Source: Brachybacterium sp. Z12 (GTDB taxonomy: Bacteria; Actinomycetota; Actinomycetes; Actinomycetales; Dermabacteraceae). Taken from it: a stretch of 64,000 nt of DNA. The stretch is taken from positions 2,232,001 to 2,296,000 of the forward strand of contig NZ_CP060496.1 in assembly GCF_014400405.1 (NCBI RefSeq), given 5' to 3'. Position 1 is the stretch's first letter. The number at the start of each line of letters is the position of its first letter. The notes under the pieces were generated by a model. That model saw only the letters and a list, made by a program, of their open reading frames with translations. It had not been told where the DNA came from and made no database searches. The translations under genes and the position numbers were made by a program. This document shows, one piece after another, positions 9,227 through 18,113 of the stretch.

Positions 9227-9258
9227 CTCGTCAGTGAGCCTCAGAGCTGCCCCACGCG

Positions 9259-9409
9259 CCGAACTCCTACCGTTCGCAAGCTCGCAGCACGTCGTTCAGG
9301 CTCCACCCACCTGCCGAACTCCTACCGCTCGCAAGCTCGCAGTACGTCGTTCAGGCTCCGCCCACCTGCCGAACTCCTACCGCTCGCAAGCTCGCAGTAC
9401 GTCGTTCAG
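9259..9409 (-). repeat. Three tandem palindromic repeats (55-bp period) at the 3' end of the malic enzyme gene
   Basis: Three 41-bp copies start at 9259, 9314 and 9369, an exact 55-bp period. On the minus strand each reads CTGAACGACG, then TACTGC (TGCTGC in the copy at 9259), a 10-base loop, GCGGTA (ACGGTA in the copy at 9259), GGA, GTTC. The outer GAAC/GTTC and inner TACTGC/GCGGTA arms pair. The copy nearest the gene begins with the gene's own TGA stop. A related pair lies at 25829-25925, again at a gene end, with compensating changes in both arms. Confidence 0.8.
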
Positions 9410-10870
9410 CCGTCGAGCGTGATTTCGTCCGCGTAGACCGCGGTCATCGCACCGGTGATCGTGTCGACCGTCCCGGCCTCTTCGCGGGCCACCTGCTCGA
9501 CCGCGCTCGCGACCGCCTTCGTCACGCCTTCATGGAAGACGCTCGGCACGATGTAGGTGGGGTTGAGCTCGTCGGCGGTGACCACGTCGGCGAGGGCCTT
9601 CGCCGCCGCCAGCAGCATCCGGTCGCTGACCCGCGTCGCGTGGGCGTCCAGCAGCCCGCGGAACACACCGGGGAAGGCGAGCACGTTGTTGATCTGATTG
9701 GCGAAGTCGCTGCGGCCGGTCGCCACCACCTCGGCATGCTTCACCGCCTCGGCAGGATCGATCTCGGGTGTGGGGTTGGCCATCGCGAACACCACTGAGC
9801 GGTCCGCCATCGTGGCGACGTCCTCAGCGGTGAGGAGATTGCCGGCGCTGACGCCGATGAACACATCCGCCCCCGCCACCGCATCGCGGAGCGTGCCGGT
9901 GAGCTCGCGAGGGTTGGTGACCTCAGCGATCCACGGCAGCCGCCCCTCGAGCTGCTCGCGACCCTCGTGGACGATGCCGTCGATATCGGTGACGACCACG
10001 TCGCGGGCGCCCGCGGCACGCAGCAGGCGAAGGATCGCGGTGCCGGCCGCACCCGCCCCGGACAGCACGATGCGTGCGGTGTCGATGTCCTTCTCCACCA
10101 CGCGCAGCGCATTGCGCAACGCGGCGACGACCACGATCGCGGTGCCGTGCTGGTCGTCGTGGAAGACCGGGATGTCGAGCTCGGCGCGCAGCCGGTCCTC
10201 GATCTCGAAGCAGCGTGGGGCGGAGATGTCCTCGAGGTTGATGCCGGCGAAGACCGGAGCGATCGCCTTGACGTGGGAGACGATGTCGTCCACCGAATGG
10301 GCGTCCAGGCAGATCGGGAACGCGTCGATGTTCGCGAAGCGCTTGAACAGCGCAGCCTTGCCCTCCATCACCGGCATCGCTGCGGGGGCCAAGGTCTCCA
10401 AGTCCCAGGATGGCGGAGCCGTCGGAGACCACGGCGACGGTGTTGCGCTTGATGGTCAGCCGGCGAGCATCCTCAGGGTTCTCCGCGATCGCCTTGACCA
10501 CACGGGCCACACCGGGGGTGTAGATCATCGAGAGGTCATCGCGGTGACGGATCGGCAGCTTGGACTCGACGGTGAGCTTGCCTCCCAGGTGCGCGAGGAA
10601 GGTGCGATCGGAGACCTTGCCGAGCTCCACCCCCTCGACGCCGCGCAGTTCGTCGACGACCTCCATCGCATGGTCGTGCCCCGCGGTGAGCACGGTGATG
10701 TCAGCGCGCATCCGTTCGGGCCCGGAGGCAGAGACGTCGAGCGCGGTGACCGTGGCGTCGCGGCGCTCGATGCGGCTGGTGATGTCGCTGACCGCGGCGG
10801 AGCGGGCGGCGAACTCGAGACGGATCGTGATGGAGTAGCTCACTGATGGCGACGGTGACATGGGGCACAT
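9406..10870 (-). CDS. Malic enzyme with N-terminal ACT-like domain, one frame break
   Basis: Oxidative decarboxylation of malate to pyruvate with NAD(P). About 488 aa. Residues about 7-90 look like an ACT regulatory domain (SYSITIRLEFAARSAAVSD...), followed by LPIRHRDDLSMIYTPGVARV, the malic signature with the catalytic Tyr, and GLGDLGP. The conserved PVMEGKAALFK sits in another frame, so a length error lies near 10390-10396 in a C5 run. After it come FHDDQHGTA (metal and substrate site) and the nucleotide-binding GAGAAGTAI. ATG 10870 or ATG 10861 can be the start. Its stop codon is the first base triplet of the adjoining palindromic repeat. Cofactor preference cannot be read. Confidence 0.9.
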
Positions 10871-10995
10871 CCTAACGAGGTGAGCGCCTCTGCAGGGGCA
10901 GGACGCGGCAGGAGCATCTGCTCAACTTGCGCCAGTGCCGGATCCGCCGGTCAGCGAGCCGCCCTCCACCCCGAGCCCGTGGGCCGGGGACCGGC

Positions 10996-11604
10996 TCAGC
11001 CGACGTAGGGCGAGACGTCGTGCGCGTAGCGATCCCAGAGGGCCTGCGCTGCGGGCAGCTGCTCCGAGTAGCGGCCCGGGTGCGCAGATCTCTGCACCTC
11101 CTGAGCGGCCGTGCCGGGCTCCCACTCCTTGTAGTTCGGGACGATCTGGAGCAGACCGGGCGGGGAGGAGTGGGCACCGAGGCCGAGGAACGCGTCGATC
11201 GCCTTCTTCTTGTGGCGCACCTCATCGTAGGTGCCCCAGCCCATCGAGGGCCGCTGCTGGAAGAGGCCGCCGGAGTCGTGGTCGACGGCGGGCTGGTAGT
11301 TGTACAGCCAGGACTCGACGATCGCCGTGATCAGGGTGATCTTCGTGCCCTCGATCCCGAAGCCGTGCCCGGCGCAGACCGCGATGATGAACTTCGCGTT
11401 GTCGATCTGCCAGTCGTCCATGGAGCCGATGTCGAAGCCCTCGCGGGTTTCCGGGCGGGTCATGAACTCCTCGGTCCAGACCTCGTCCGCGGCGCGTGCC
11501 GGGGCGGCGGTGCCCAGCGCGGCGAGCGAGGAGATACCGAGAGCGCCGGCGATCAGCAGATGACGGCGGGACAGCGGCGAACGCTGAGCTGTGGGCATCG
11601 ACAT
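10996..11604 (-). CDS. Secreted lysozyme-like protein with Tat-type signal
   Basis: About 202 aa. The N-terminus has SRRHLLIAGALGISSLAALGTAAPARAADE: a twin-Arg motif (RR), a hydrophobic core and an AxA cleavage site, so export through Tat is likely. The mature part has TAIVESWLYN and, about 15 residues on, DSGGLFQQRPSMGWGTYDEV. The ES plus LFQQRPS-GWG pattern is shared by many actinobacterial secreted proteins with a lytic-transglycosylase-like fold, the Glu being the presumed catalytic residue. It is therefore called lysozyme-like; substrate is unproven. AAGGA precedes the ATG at 11604. Monocistronic as far as can be seen. Confidence 0.7.
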   Translation of the reverse strand: MSMPTAQRSPLSRRHLLIAGALGISSLAALGTAAPARAADEVWTEEFMTRPETREGFDIGSMDDWQIDNAKFIIAVCAGHGFGIEGTKITLITAIVESWLYNYQPAVDHDSGGLFQQRPSMGWGTYDEVRHKKKAIDAFLGLGAHSSPPGLLQIVPNYKEWEPGTAAQEVQRSAHPGRYSEQLPAAQALWDRYAHDVSPYVG

Positions 11605-11971
11605 GGGTGGAATCCTTCTGGGCCTGGGGCGGGGATCGTGCCCGGCGTTCCGGGCCGTGCCAACGTAACGATTCGCTGGGAGGCTGGGAAGTGCACCTTC
11701 GTACCGCTGCAGCGCCCTGCGAGGCTCACTTGGCGTTCACATGACCTGGGTATGGGACGCCGCGAGGAACCCGCTGACCGGGGTCATCACCGGTCTTCTC
11801 CTCGGATCCAGCCAGAGGGCCCGGGCCCCTTCCGGCACTTTCGTGCCAGCCTCCGCAGCGGATCGTAAAGACTTCACAAGCCCCGGCGCCGCTACCCGGA
11901 AGGGGACCTGCCTCACCTCACGGCGCCCCGCACGAAGATCGCGGAGCCGTCCGGCGGGAGGATCAGGAGCC
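11605..11971. other. Intergenic region, no gene recognised
   Basis: Holds the upstream region of the lysozyme-like gene (minus strand) and the 3' flank of hrpA (also minus). A GTAACG hexamer at about 11665 resembles one half of an MtrA box but no second half at the proper spacing was found. No convincing terminator or small gene seen. Confidence 0.4.
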
Positions 11972-14900
11972 TCAGCTGCTGATCTCGGAGATGGTCTTGC
12001 GGATCCGCTTGTCGGAGACCGTCTGCTTCGTGCCGAGGGTCTGTGCGAACAGGCTCACCCGGAACTCCTCGATCAGCCAGTCGATGTCCCGTGCCGCGGT
12101 GCTCGCACGCAGACGGGCGCTGAGCTTCGCCTTCCGCGCCGCCCAGTACTGCTCGATGTCGCCGACCTGCCAGGCCAGCTGTGTGTCCCGGCGCGGGTTC
12201 TCGGGCAGCTTCTCGAGACGGCGCAGATCCGCCTCGAGGTAGCGGCTCAGCTCCGGCAGGTGCGCGATGCCGGTGCGGGAGATGAAGCCGTCGCCGAGCA
12301 GCCCCGCGGCATGCTCACGGATCTGGGTGAGGTGGGACAGGACCGCGAGGGATGTCGCCCTGCCCATCTCCCGGTGCAGCTTCGCCCCCACGGCCAGAGC
12401 AGAGGCGGCGTTCTTCACCGCCTGGGCGGCGAGCGCGTCGTGCTCGGCCCGGACCGTCGCCAGCAGCGCGTCGTACTCGGCGCGGGTGCGGATCTGCGCC
12501 TCCCCACCAGGTGCACGGTGGCGGCGCGCGAGGCGTCGGCCAGCAGTGCGGCGGTCGAGGCGTAATCGGAGCCGGAGACGGCGAGCTTGGTGGGGTTGGG
12601 CAGTGCGTTCAGCACTCCGGACAGATCCGTGCCGATCTCCCGGTCGATCAGCGCGATCACGCCCTCGCGGTGGGAGAGGGCCTGCTCGTCCGCGGTGGCG
12701 AGCACCGCGAGGTCCACCCGCTGGAGCTGCCCGTCGGCCCCGCGGCGCGCGAGCAGCGCCGGATAGCCGGTGACCTTCAGCCCGCCGACGGTCGACTCGT
12801 GCACCGCCGGCACTCCCTGGTCGGGGAAGCCGTCCAGGTCCTTCCGGGCGAGACCGTCGCCCTGGGAGGAGACGGAGGCGTCCACCCGCTTCTTCAGCCG
12901 CCCCTTGAGCTGCTCGAGATCATCTCCGCTGCCGATCTCGCGTCCGCGGTCGTCGACCACCCGGAAATGCATCCGCAGATGAGCGGGCAGCTTCGCGGTG
13001 TCGAACTCGGGCCCGTACAGCGGCAGGTCGTCCGGCACGCCGGGCAGGGCGACCAGCTCGTCGGCCACCGCCTCGAGGAAGGCCTCGCCGGAGTTCGGAT
13101 CATCGTCATGCAGCGTCGCCGCGACCACCTTGGCGCGCTCGGGCGCGGGCACCAGGTGGCGGCGGATCGGCTTGGGCAGGGAGCGGATCAGCTCGGTGAC
13201 CAGGTCCTCGCGCATGCCGGGCACGAGCCAGTCGAAGCCATGCGGCTGCAGCCGGTTCAGCACGGCGAGGGGCACAGTGGCGGTGACGCCGTCGGTGCCC
13301 TTCGCGCCGACCTCGCCGAAGGAGTAGCTCAGTGGCAGGGTGATGTCGCCCTGCACCCAGGTGTCGGGAAAATCAGCCCCGATCGCCTCGGCCACGCCCT
13401 CCTCAGCAGCGAGCAGGTCCTTCTCCGTGAGGGTGAGCAGGTCCGGGGTCTCGTGGCGCTGTGTCTTCCACCAGGTATCGAAGTGGCGGCCGGAGACGAC
13501 GCTCGCGGGGATCCGCTCGTCGTAGAAGCGGAACAGCTGCTCGTCGGAGATCAGCAGGTCGCGGCGCCTCGTCTTCGCCTCGAGCTCCTCGAGCTCCTCG
13601 ATGAGGGCCTGGTTGTCGCGGAAGAAGTGATGGCGAGTGCGCCAGTCCCCTCGATCAGGGCGTGCTGGAGGAAGATCTCCCGCGCGGACTCGGGGTCGAT
13701 GCGCCCGTAGCCGACGACCCGATCGGCCACGATCGGCACCCCGTACAGGGTGACCTTCTCGTGCGCCATCGCGGAGGCCTGCTTCGAGGACCAGTGCGGC
13801 GCGGAGTGGGAGCGCTTGACCACGTGGGAGCCGGTCTCCTCCGCCCAGGACGGCTCGATCCGGGCGGCGGTGCGGCCCCACAGGCGGGAGGTCTCCACCA
13901 GCTCGGCGACCATCACGTAGTCGGGGCGCTTCTTGGCGAGCGCTGAGCCGGGCCACAGTGCGAACCTCGCTCCGCGGGCGCCGGAATACTCGCGACTGCG
14001 GTCGTCGTGCAGCCCCACATGGCTGAGCAGTCCCGCCAGCAGCGCCTGGTGGATCGCCTGCGGGGAGGCGTCGTTGTCATTGCGAGAGAGGTCCGCGTCC
14101 TTGGCCATGTCCCGCAGCTGGGTGTGCAGGTCCCACCATTCGCGGATCCGAGGTAGTGGAGGTGCTCGGAGCGCACCTCACGGCGGAAGGCGGAGTTCGA
14201 CAGTGCCTTGCGGCGCTCCTGGAGGTGGTTCCAGAGGTTGAGGTAGGCGAGGAAGTCGCTGGTCTCGTCCTCGAAGCGCTTGTGCTTCTCCTTCGCCTGC
14301 TGCTCCTGACCGAGCGGCCGCTCGCGCGGGTCCTGGATCGACATCGCTGCGACGATGATCAGCACCTCGCGCAGGGCACCCAGGCGGTGAGCCTCGATGA
14401 GCATCCGCGCCATCCGCGGATCCAGCGGGAAGCGGGCGAGGATATGGCCGACGGGGTCAGCCTGCGCCCGCCGGGCTCGGACGGGGCATCCTCGATCGCG
14501 CCGAGCTCGTCCAGCAGGCGCACACCGTCGGTGATGGCGCGTGTGGCGGGAGGTTCGACGAAGGGGAAGGACTCCACATCCCCGAGCCCCAGCGAGGTCA
14601 TCAGCAGCACCACGGAGGCGAGCGAGGTGCGCAGGATCTCCGGTTCGGTGAACTCGGGCCGGCCCTCGAAGTCCTCCTCGGAGAACAGACGGATCGCTAT
14701 GCCGGGCGAGGTGCGACCGGAGCGCCCGGAGCGCTGGTTCGCGCTGGCCTGCGAGATCGGCTCGATGGGGAGGCGCTGCACCTTGGTGCGCTGGGAGTAG
14801 CGCGAGATGCGGGCGAGCCCGGCATCGACCACGTACGTGATGCCCGGGACCGTCAGCGAGGTCTCGGCGACGTTGGTGGACAGGATGATCCGCCGATAGG

Positions 14901-15865
14901 TGCCCGAGGGAGGCGGCGAGAAGATCTTCTGCTGGTCCTGCGCAGAGAGCCGGCCGAACAGCGGCAGCACCTCGACCGGCAGCGCGGAGCGCCCCGGGTG
15001 CCCCGGTTCAGGTGCGTGGTCAGAGCATCAGAGATCTCGCGGATCTCGCGCTCTCCGGGGAGGAAGACGAGCATGTCCCCGGGCCCTTCGGCGGCGAGCT
15101 CGTCCACCGCGTCGGTGATCGCCTGGGTGAGGTCACGTTCCACGGAGTGGATGTCCTCGAGCTCGTCATCGTCCTCCACCTCGGCCTCGAGCACCAGGGG
15201 CCGGTACCGGATCTCGACGGGGTAGGTGCGGCCGGAGACCTCGATGATCGGCGCATTCTTGCGCTCACCCGACGGCGCGGCGGTGCCGAAGTGCTCGGCG
15301 AAGCGCTCGGGATCGATGGTCGCGGAGGTGATGATGATCTTCAGGTCCGGCCGCTGGGGCAGGATCTGGCGGAGGTATCCGAGGATCACATCGATGTTCA
15401 GCGACCGCTCGTGGGCCTCGTCGATGATGATCGCGTCATAGCGCTTGAGCAGCCGATCCCGGCCGATCTCGGCCAGCAGGATGCCGTCGGTCATGAGCTT
15501 CAGCCGGGTGCCGCGGCCGGTCTCCCGGGTGAAGCGGACCTGGTATCCCACGGTCCCCTCCCCCAGCTTCTCGCCGAGCTCGGAGGCGATGCGCTGGGCG
15601 ACGGAGCGGGCGGCGATCCGGCGCGGCTGGGTGTGGCCGATCAGCTTTCCCCCGCTGCCCGTAGCCGAGCTCGAGCAGCATCTTGGGGATCTGCGTGGTC
15701 TTGCCTGAGCCGGTGGCGCCGGCGATCACCACCACCTGATGCTCGCGGATCGCGGCCTGGATGTCCTCCCCGACGCTGGGAGACGGGGAGGTCCCCGGGG
15801 TACGTGATGCGCGGGCCGGGAACCGCGGCGTTGGCCGGGTCGGGCGTCGTGGAAGGCGTGGTCAT
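11972..15865 (-). CDS. hrpA: ATP-dependent helicase HrpA, frame broken about seven times
   Basis: DEAH-box RNA helicase of about 1,300 aa, the normal HrpA length. Order seen: [13 protein letters not shown] (Walker A), QVRFT, DEAH followed by [14 protein letters not shown], the motif V region [28 protein letters not shown] (motif VI), the ratchet/OB region, and a long DUF3418 C-terminal domain ending ISEISS. Frame breaks are at about 15785, 15650, 15002, 14454, 14150, 13648 and 12503. Most are missing bases in G/C runs; two are better explained by an extra G. ATG 15865 starts a sensible [12 protein letters not shown] leader before [13 protein letters not shown]. Family role: RNA remodelling and, in E. 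coli, rescue of collided ribosomes (established knowledge). Confidence 0.9.
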
Positions 15866-16110
15866 GGCGAGCCCACTCTACGTCGAGAGCATCCTTCGGG
15901 TCGCGGGGATTCCGTGGCGGTGCTCGATGCCACCCGTGGGGCCGAGCGCCTTCCGCGATCACTGCGCCGGTAGTGGCGCGCGGTCCCTGGGATGCGCGCC
16001 GTGGCTGCAGTGCAGGGGCGGGTGGGGAGGAGGAGTCAGGCACCTCCTGTCACCTGGGGATTGTGGAGAAGTGAACAGGTGACGACGACACAACGCGCAC
16101 GCTGTCCGGC

Positions 16111-16272
16111 ATGATCAATCGCCTGGGGCTTCGGAAAGGGCCGCGACCGGCCGACGACGACGATGCCGCCACGTGCGCCGACCTCCCGACGGGGCTCCGC
16201 TCCCTTGGTGACGCCTGGGAACAGTCGCGGACACCACGCGCGCAGGAGAACCGGCTCGGAGCGGACCGATGA
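16111..16272 (+). CDS. Small ORF (54 codons) coupled to the next gene
   Basis: ATG at 16111 opens a 53-residue, highly charged, hydrophilic peptide (MINRLGLRKGPRPADDDDAA...) whose TGA overlaps the ATG of the following gene as ATGA. That overlap is the main support; there is no obvious Shine-Dalgarno sequence and no family was recognised. It could instead be a chance frame in the leader of the next gene. Confidence 0.35.
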   Translation: MINRLGLRKGPRPADDDDAATCADLPTGLRSLGDAWEQSRTPRAQENRLGADR

Positions 16273-16928
16273 GCCACGCTCTGGCACTGTGGCCCGGCCC
16301 CCTGCCGGCGGATGCTGCCGCTGCCTGCCGTGAGTACTCCTCCCGCATGATCAGCCACGGCATCGCATGGCGACGGAGCCGAGCTGTCCCGGACAAGGAC
16401 CCGGAGGTCATGACGTTCTGCCGCCTGGCGACGGAACTGCTGAAGCCGACGCTGAGCAGCCCGACCAGCCGCTGGCGTGTGCCATCGGAGATCGGAACGA
16501 TCTGGGGTGAGATGCTCACCATCGAGCTGAACGGTCCCCAACCTGCGGCACTCGCACAGCTGGCGACGCTCGCGGAGGATCACGCGCTGGTGCTCTTCGA
16601 CATCCACGCCCACCGTCTGCTGACCCCGGCGGACATCACGAGGACCTTCGGCGCCCCGATGATCTCCGTACCCGCGCAGATCCCCGTCATCGACCTGATC
16701 GGCAGATGCGGCGAGCGCTGGGACTGCATCGACGAGCTGCGAGTGCTGTCCTCAGACCTGCTGGACTGCTCCCAGCCGTTGGACCCCTTCGTGGTGACAC
16801 CGGTCCAGGACGAGCTGGAGACCTTCCGGCGGGTGGCCGACGAGCTCGGCTGCATCGACCTCGAGGACCTCAGGGACCGGCTCGAGGACCTGATCTGGGC
16901 TGGCGAGGACCTCAGAGCAAGGCGATAG
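16269..16928 (+). CDS. Conserved hypothetical protein, 219 aa
   Basis: Cytosolic, acidic, no signal peptide or membrane segment. The first 125 residues, from ALWPGPLPADAAAACREYSSRM through a central WRVPSEIG and LATLAEDHALVLFDIHAHRL, resemble an actinobacterial family of unknown function whose members carry an LxVW...A...Y start and end with a HGLVCYDPQ-like strand; this is from memory and unverified. The remaining 95 residues are rich in Asp/Glu/Leu and may form a separate helical domain. A small coupled ORF lies directly upstream. Divergent codon use is not evident. Immunity or regulatory roles are possible but nothing in the sequence decides it. Confidence 0.6.
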   Translation: MSHALALWPGPLPADAAAACREYSSRMISHGIAWRRSRAVPDKDPEVMTFCRLATELLKPTLSSPTSRWRVPSEIGTIWGEMLTIELNGPQPAALAQLATLAEDHALVLFDIHAHRLLTPADITRTFGAPMISVPAQIPVIDLIGRCGERWDCIDELRVLSSDLLDCSQPLDPFVVTPVQDELETFRRVADELGCIDLEDLRDRLEDLIWAGEDLRARR

Positions 16929-16964
16929 GTGCTGCGGGCCGCCGGACGCCGTCCAGCCCGGGCC

Positions 16965-17912
16965 TCAGCTCGACAGCATTCGCGTTCCGGCCGCGGCCAG
17001 CCCGTGACCGGGCGGGTAGGCCGTGACCAGGGAGAGCGCGATCTTCGTCCCCCACGCCCACGCTCTGGCGCTCAGGGCCTGCCAGACCACGTCATCATCG
17101 ATCCCGGTCCAGGCGGCCGTTTCCCGATACGCGGTCAGCAGCACCTCCGAGGGCAGATGCAGCAGCAGCCCTCCCAGGTCACTGGCCGGATCGCCCCGGG
17201 TGGTGTCTCCCCAGTCGATCAGCGAAGCCCGGCCTCCTGTGCCGGGTACGGGCACCACCACGTTCCCGGGGTGGGGGTCCCCGTGGAGCAGCAGCTCGCG
17301 CCCCTGCCAGGTCTCCGCCGCCAGCCCGGCCCTCCAACGGTCCTCCGCATGTTCCCGCAGTGCCGGGGACAGGTCAGCGCGGTCCAGATCTGCTGCGAAT
17401 GTCTCGGCCCGCGCGGCGAGAGGCACTCCCCGCACAGGGTTCCGGCCGACCTCCGGTGCTGGCCCGGAGTGGACGGCGGCGAGCATGCGGGCGAGATCCA
17501 GGGCGACCGCATGACGCACCGCAGGAACGACCTCGTCCGCAGTGCTCCCCTCGATCCACGGGACGAGGACCGCGTCATCGGCGGTCGCCAGGATTGTCGG
17601 CATGTCCATCGGCAGCGCAGTCCCGAGGCCGCGCAGGCGCCGCAGCACGGTCACCTCGCGGCCCAGCAGGGTGCGGGTCGACTCACGCCGTGCGACCCGC
17701 AGCACCAGCTGCTGCCCGTCGAGCAGACCGATCGGCCACAACGCGTTGTCCCAGCCCTCCCCACGAGGGCCGCGCCCGATCGCCCAGGTGATCCGTTCGA
17801 GCTGGAACCCCTCCTCCGGGCGCAGCCGGGCGCACAGCAGCTCGATACGACGCAGGTCCACCGGCAGGTCGGCAGACGGCGAAGAGGGGGTGGCACGCGG
17901 CACGCCGGTCAT
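16965..17912 (-). CDS. Aminoglycoside phosphotransferase-fold kinase
   Basis: About 315 aa APH/ChoK-like phosphotransferase. Seen: LVLRVARRE with the ATP-binding lysine position replaced by R, the hinge VPWIEG, the catalytic loop LLLHGDPHPGNVVV, and IDWGDTTRGDPASDLG, the metal-binding IDxxD motif. These small-molecule kinases act on antibiotics, sugars, choline or homoserine; the substrate cannot be inferred. There is no resistance-gene neighbourhood, so a metabolic role is at least as likely. Start chosen at ATG 17912, because upstream sequence is the promoter side of the divergent GH3 gene. Frame is intact. Confidence 0.82.
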   Translation of the reverse strand: MTGVPRATPSSPSADLPVDLRRIELLCARLRPEEGFQLERITWAIGRGPRGEGWDNALWPIGLLDGQQLVLRVARRESTRTLLGREVTVLRRLRGLGTALPMDMPTILATADDAVLVPWIEGSTADEVVPAVRHAVALDLARMLAAVHSGPAPEVGRNPVRGVPLAARAETFAADLDRADLSPALREHAEDRWRAGLAAETWQGRELLLHGDPHPGNVVVPVPGTGGRASLIDWGDTTRGDPASDLGGLLLHLPSEVLLTAYRETAAWTGIDDDVVWQALSARAWAWGTKIALSLVTAYPPGHGLAAAGTRMLSS

Positions 17913-18113
17913 CCCGCCACCGTACGGGGACGCACACCCCCGAGCAACGTCCGCCCTGCTCGTGAGCGTGTACGCGTGTCGGCGCAGGCTCGCACAGGGG
18001 CAATCCGGGACAACATCCGTGCACCACGCCGTGCGCTGGCTACGGTGAGCGGGACGCGGCCGGGTGGCGAGGTCCGCACCGGGCCCCGCACCGATCACCA
18101 CAGGAGGACAGCG

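Noticed and set aside
11660..11680. MtrA box before the lysozyme-like gene (GTAACG)
   Set aside because: Only one half is visible; the second half at the expected spacing is missing.
16965..17912. Aminoglycoside resistance gene
   Set aside because: The kinase fold is shared by many metabolic kinases and the neighbourhood has no mobility or resistance features.
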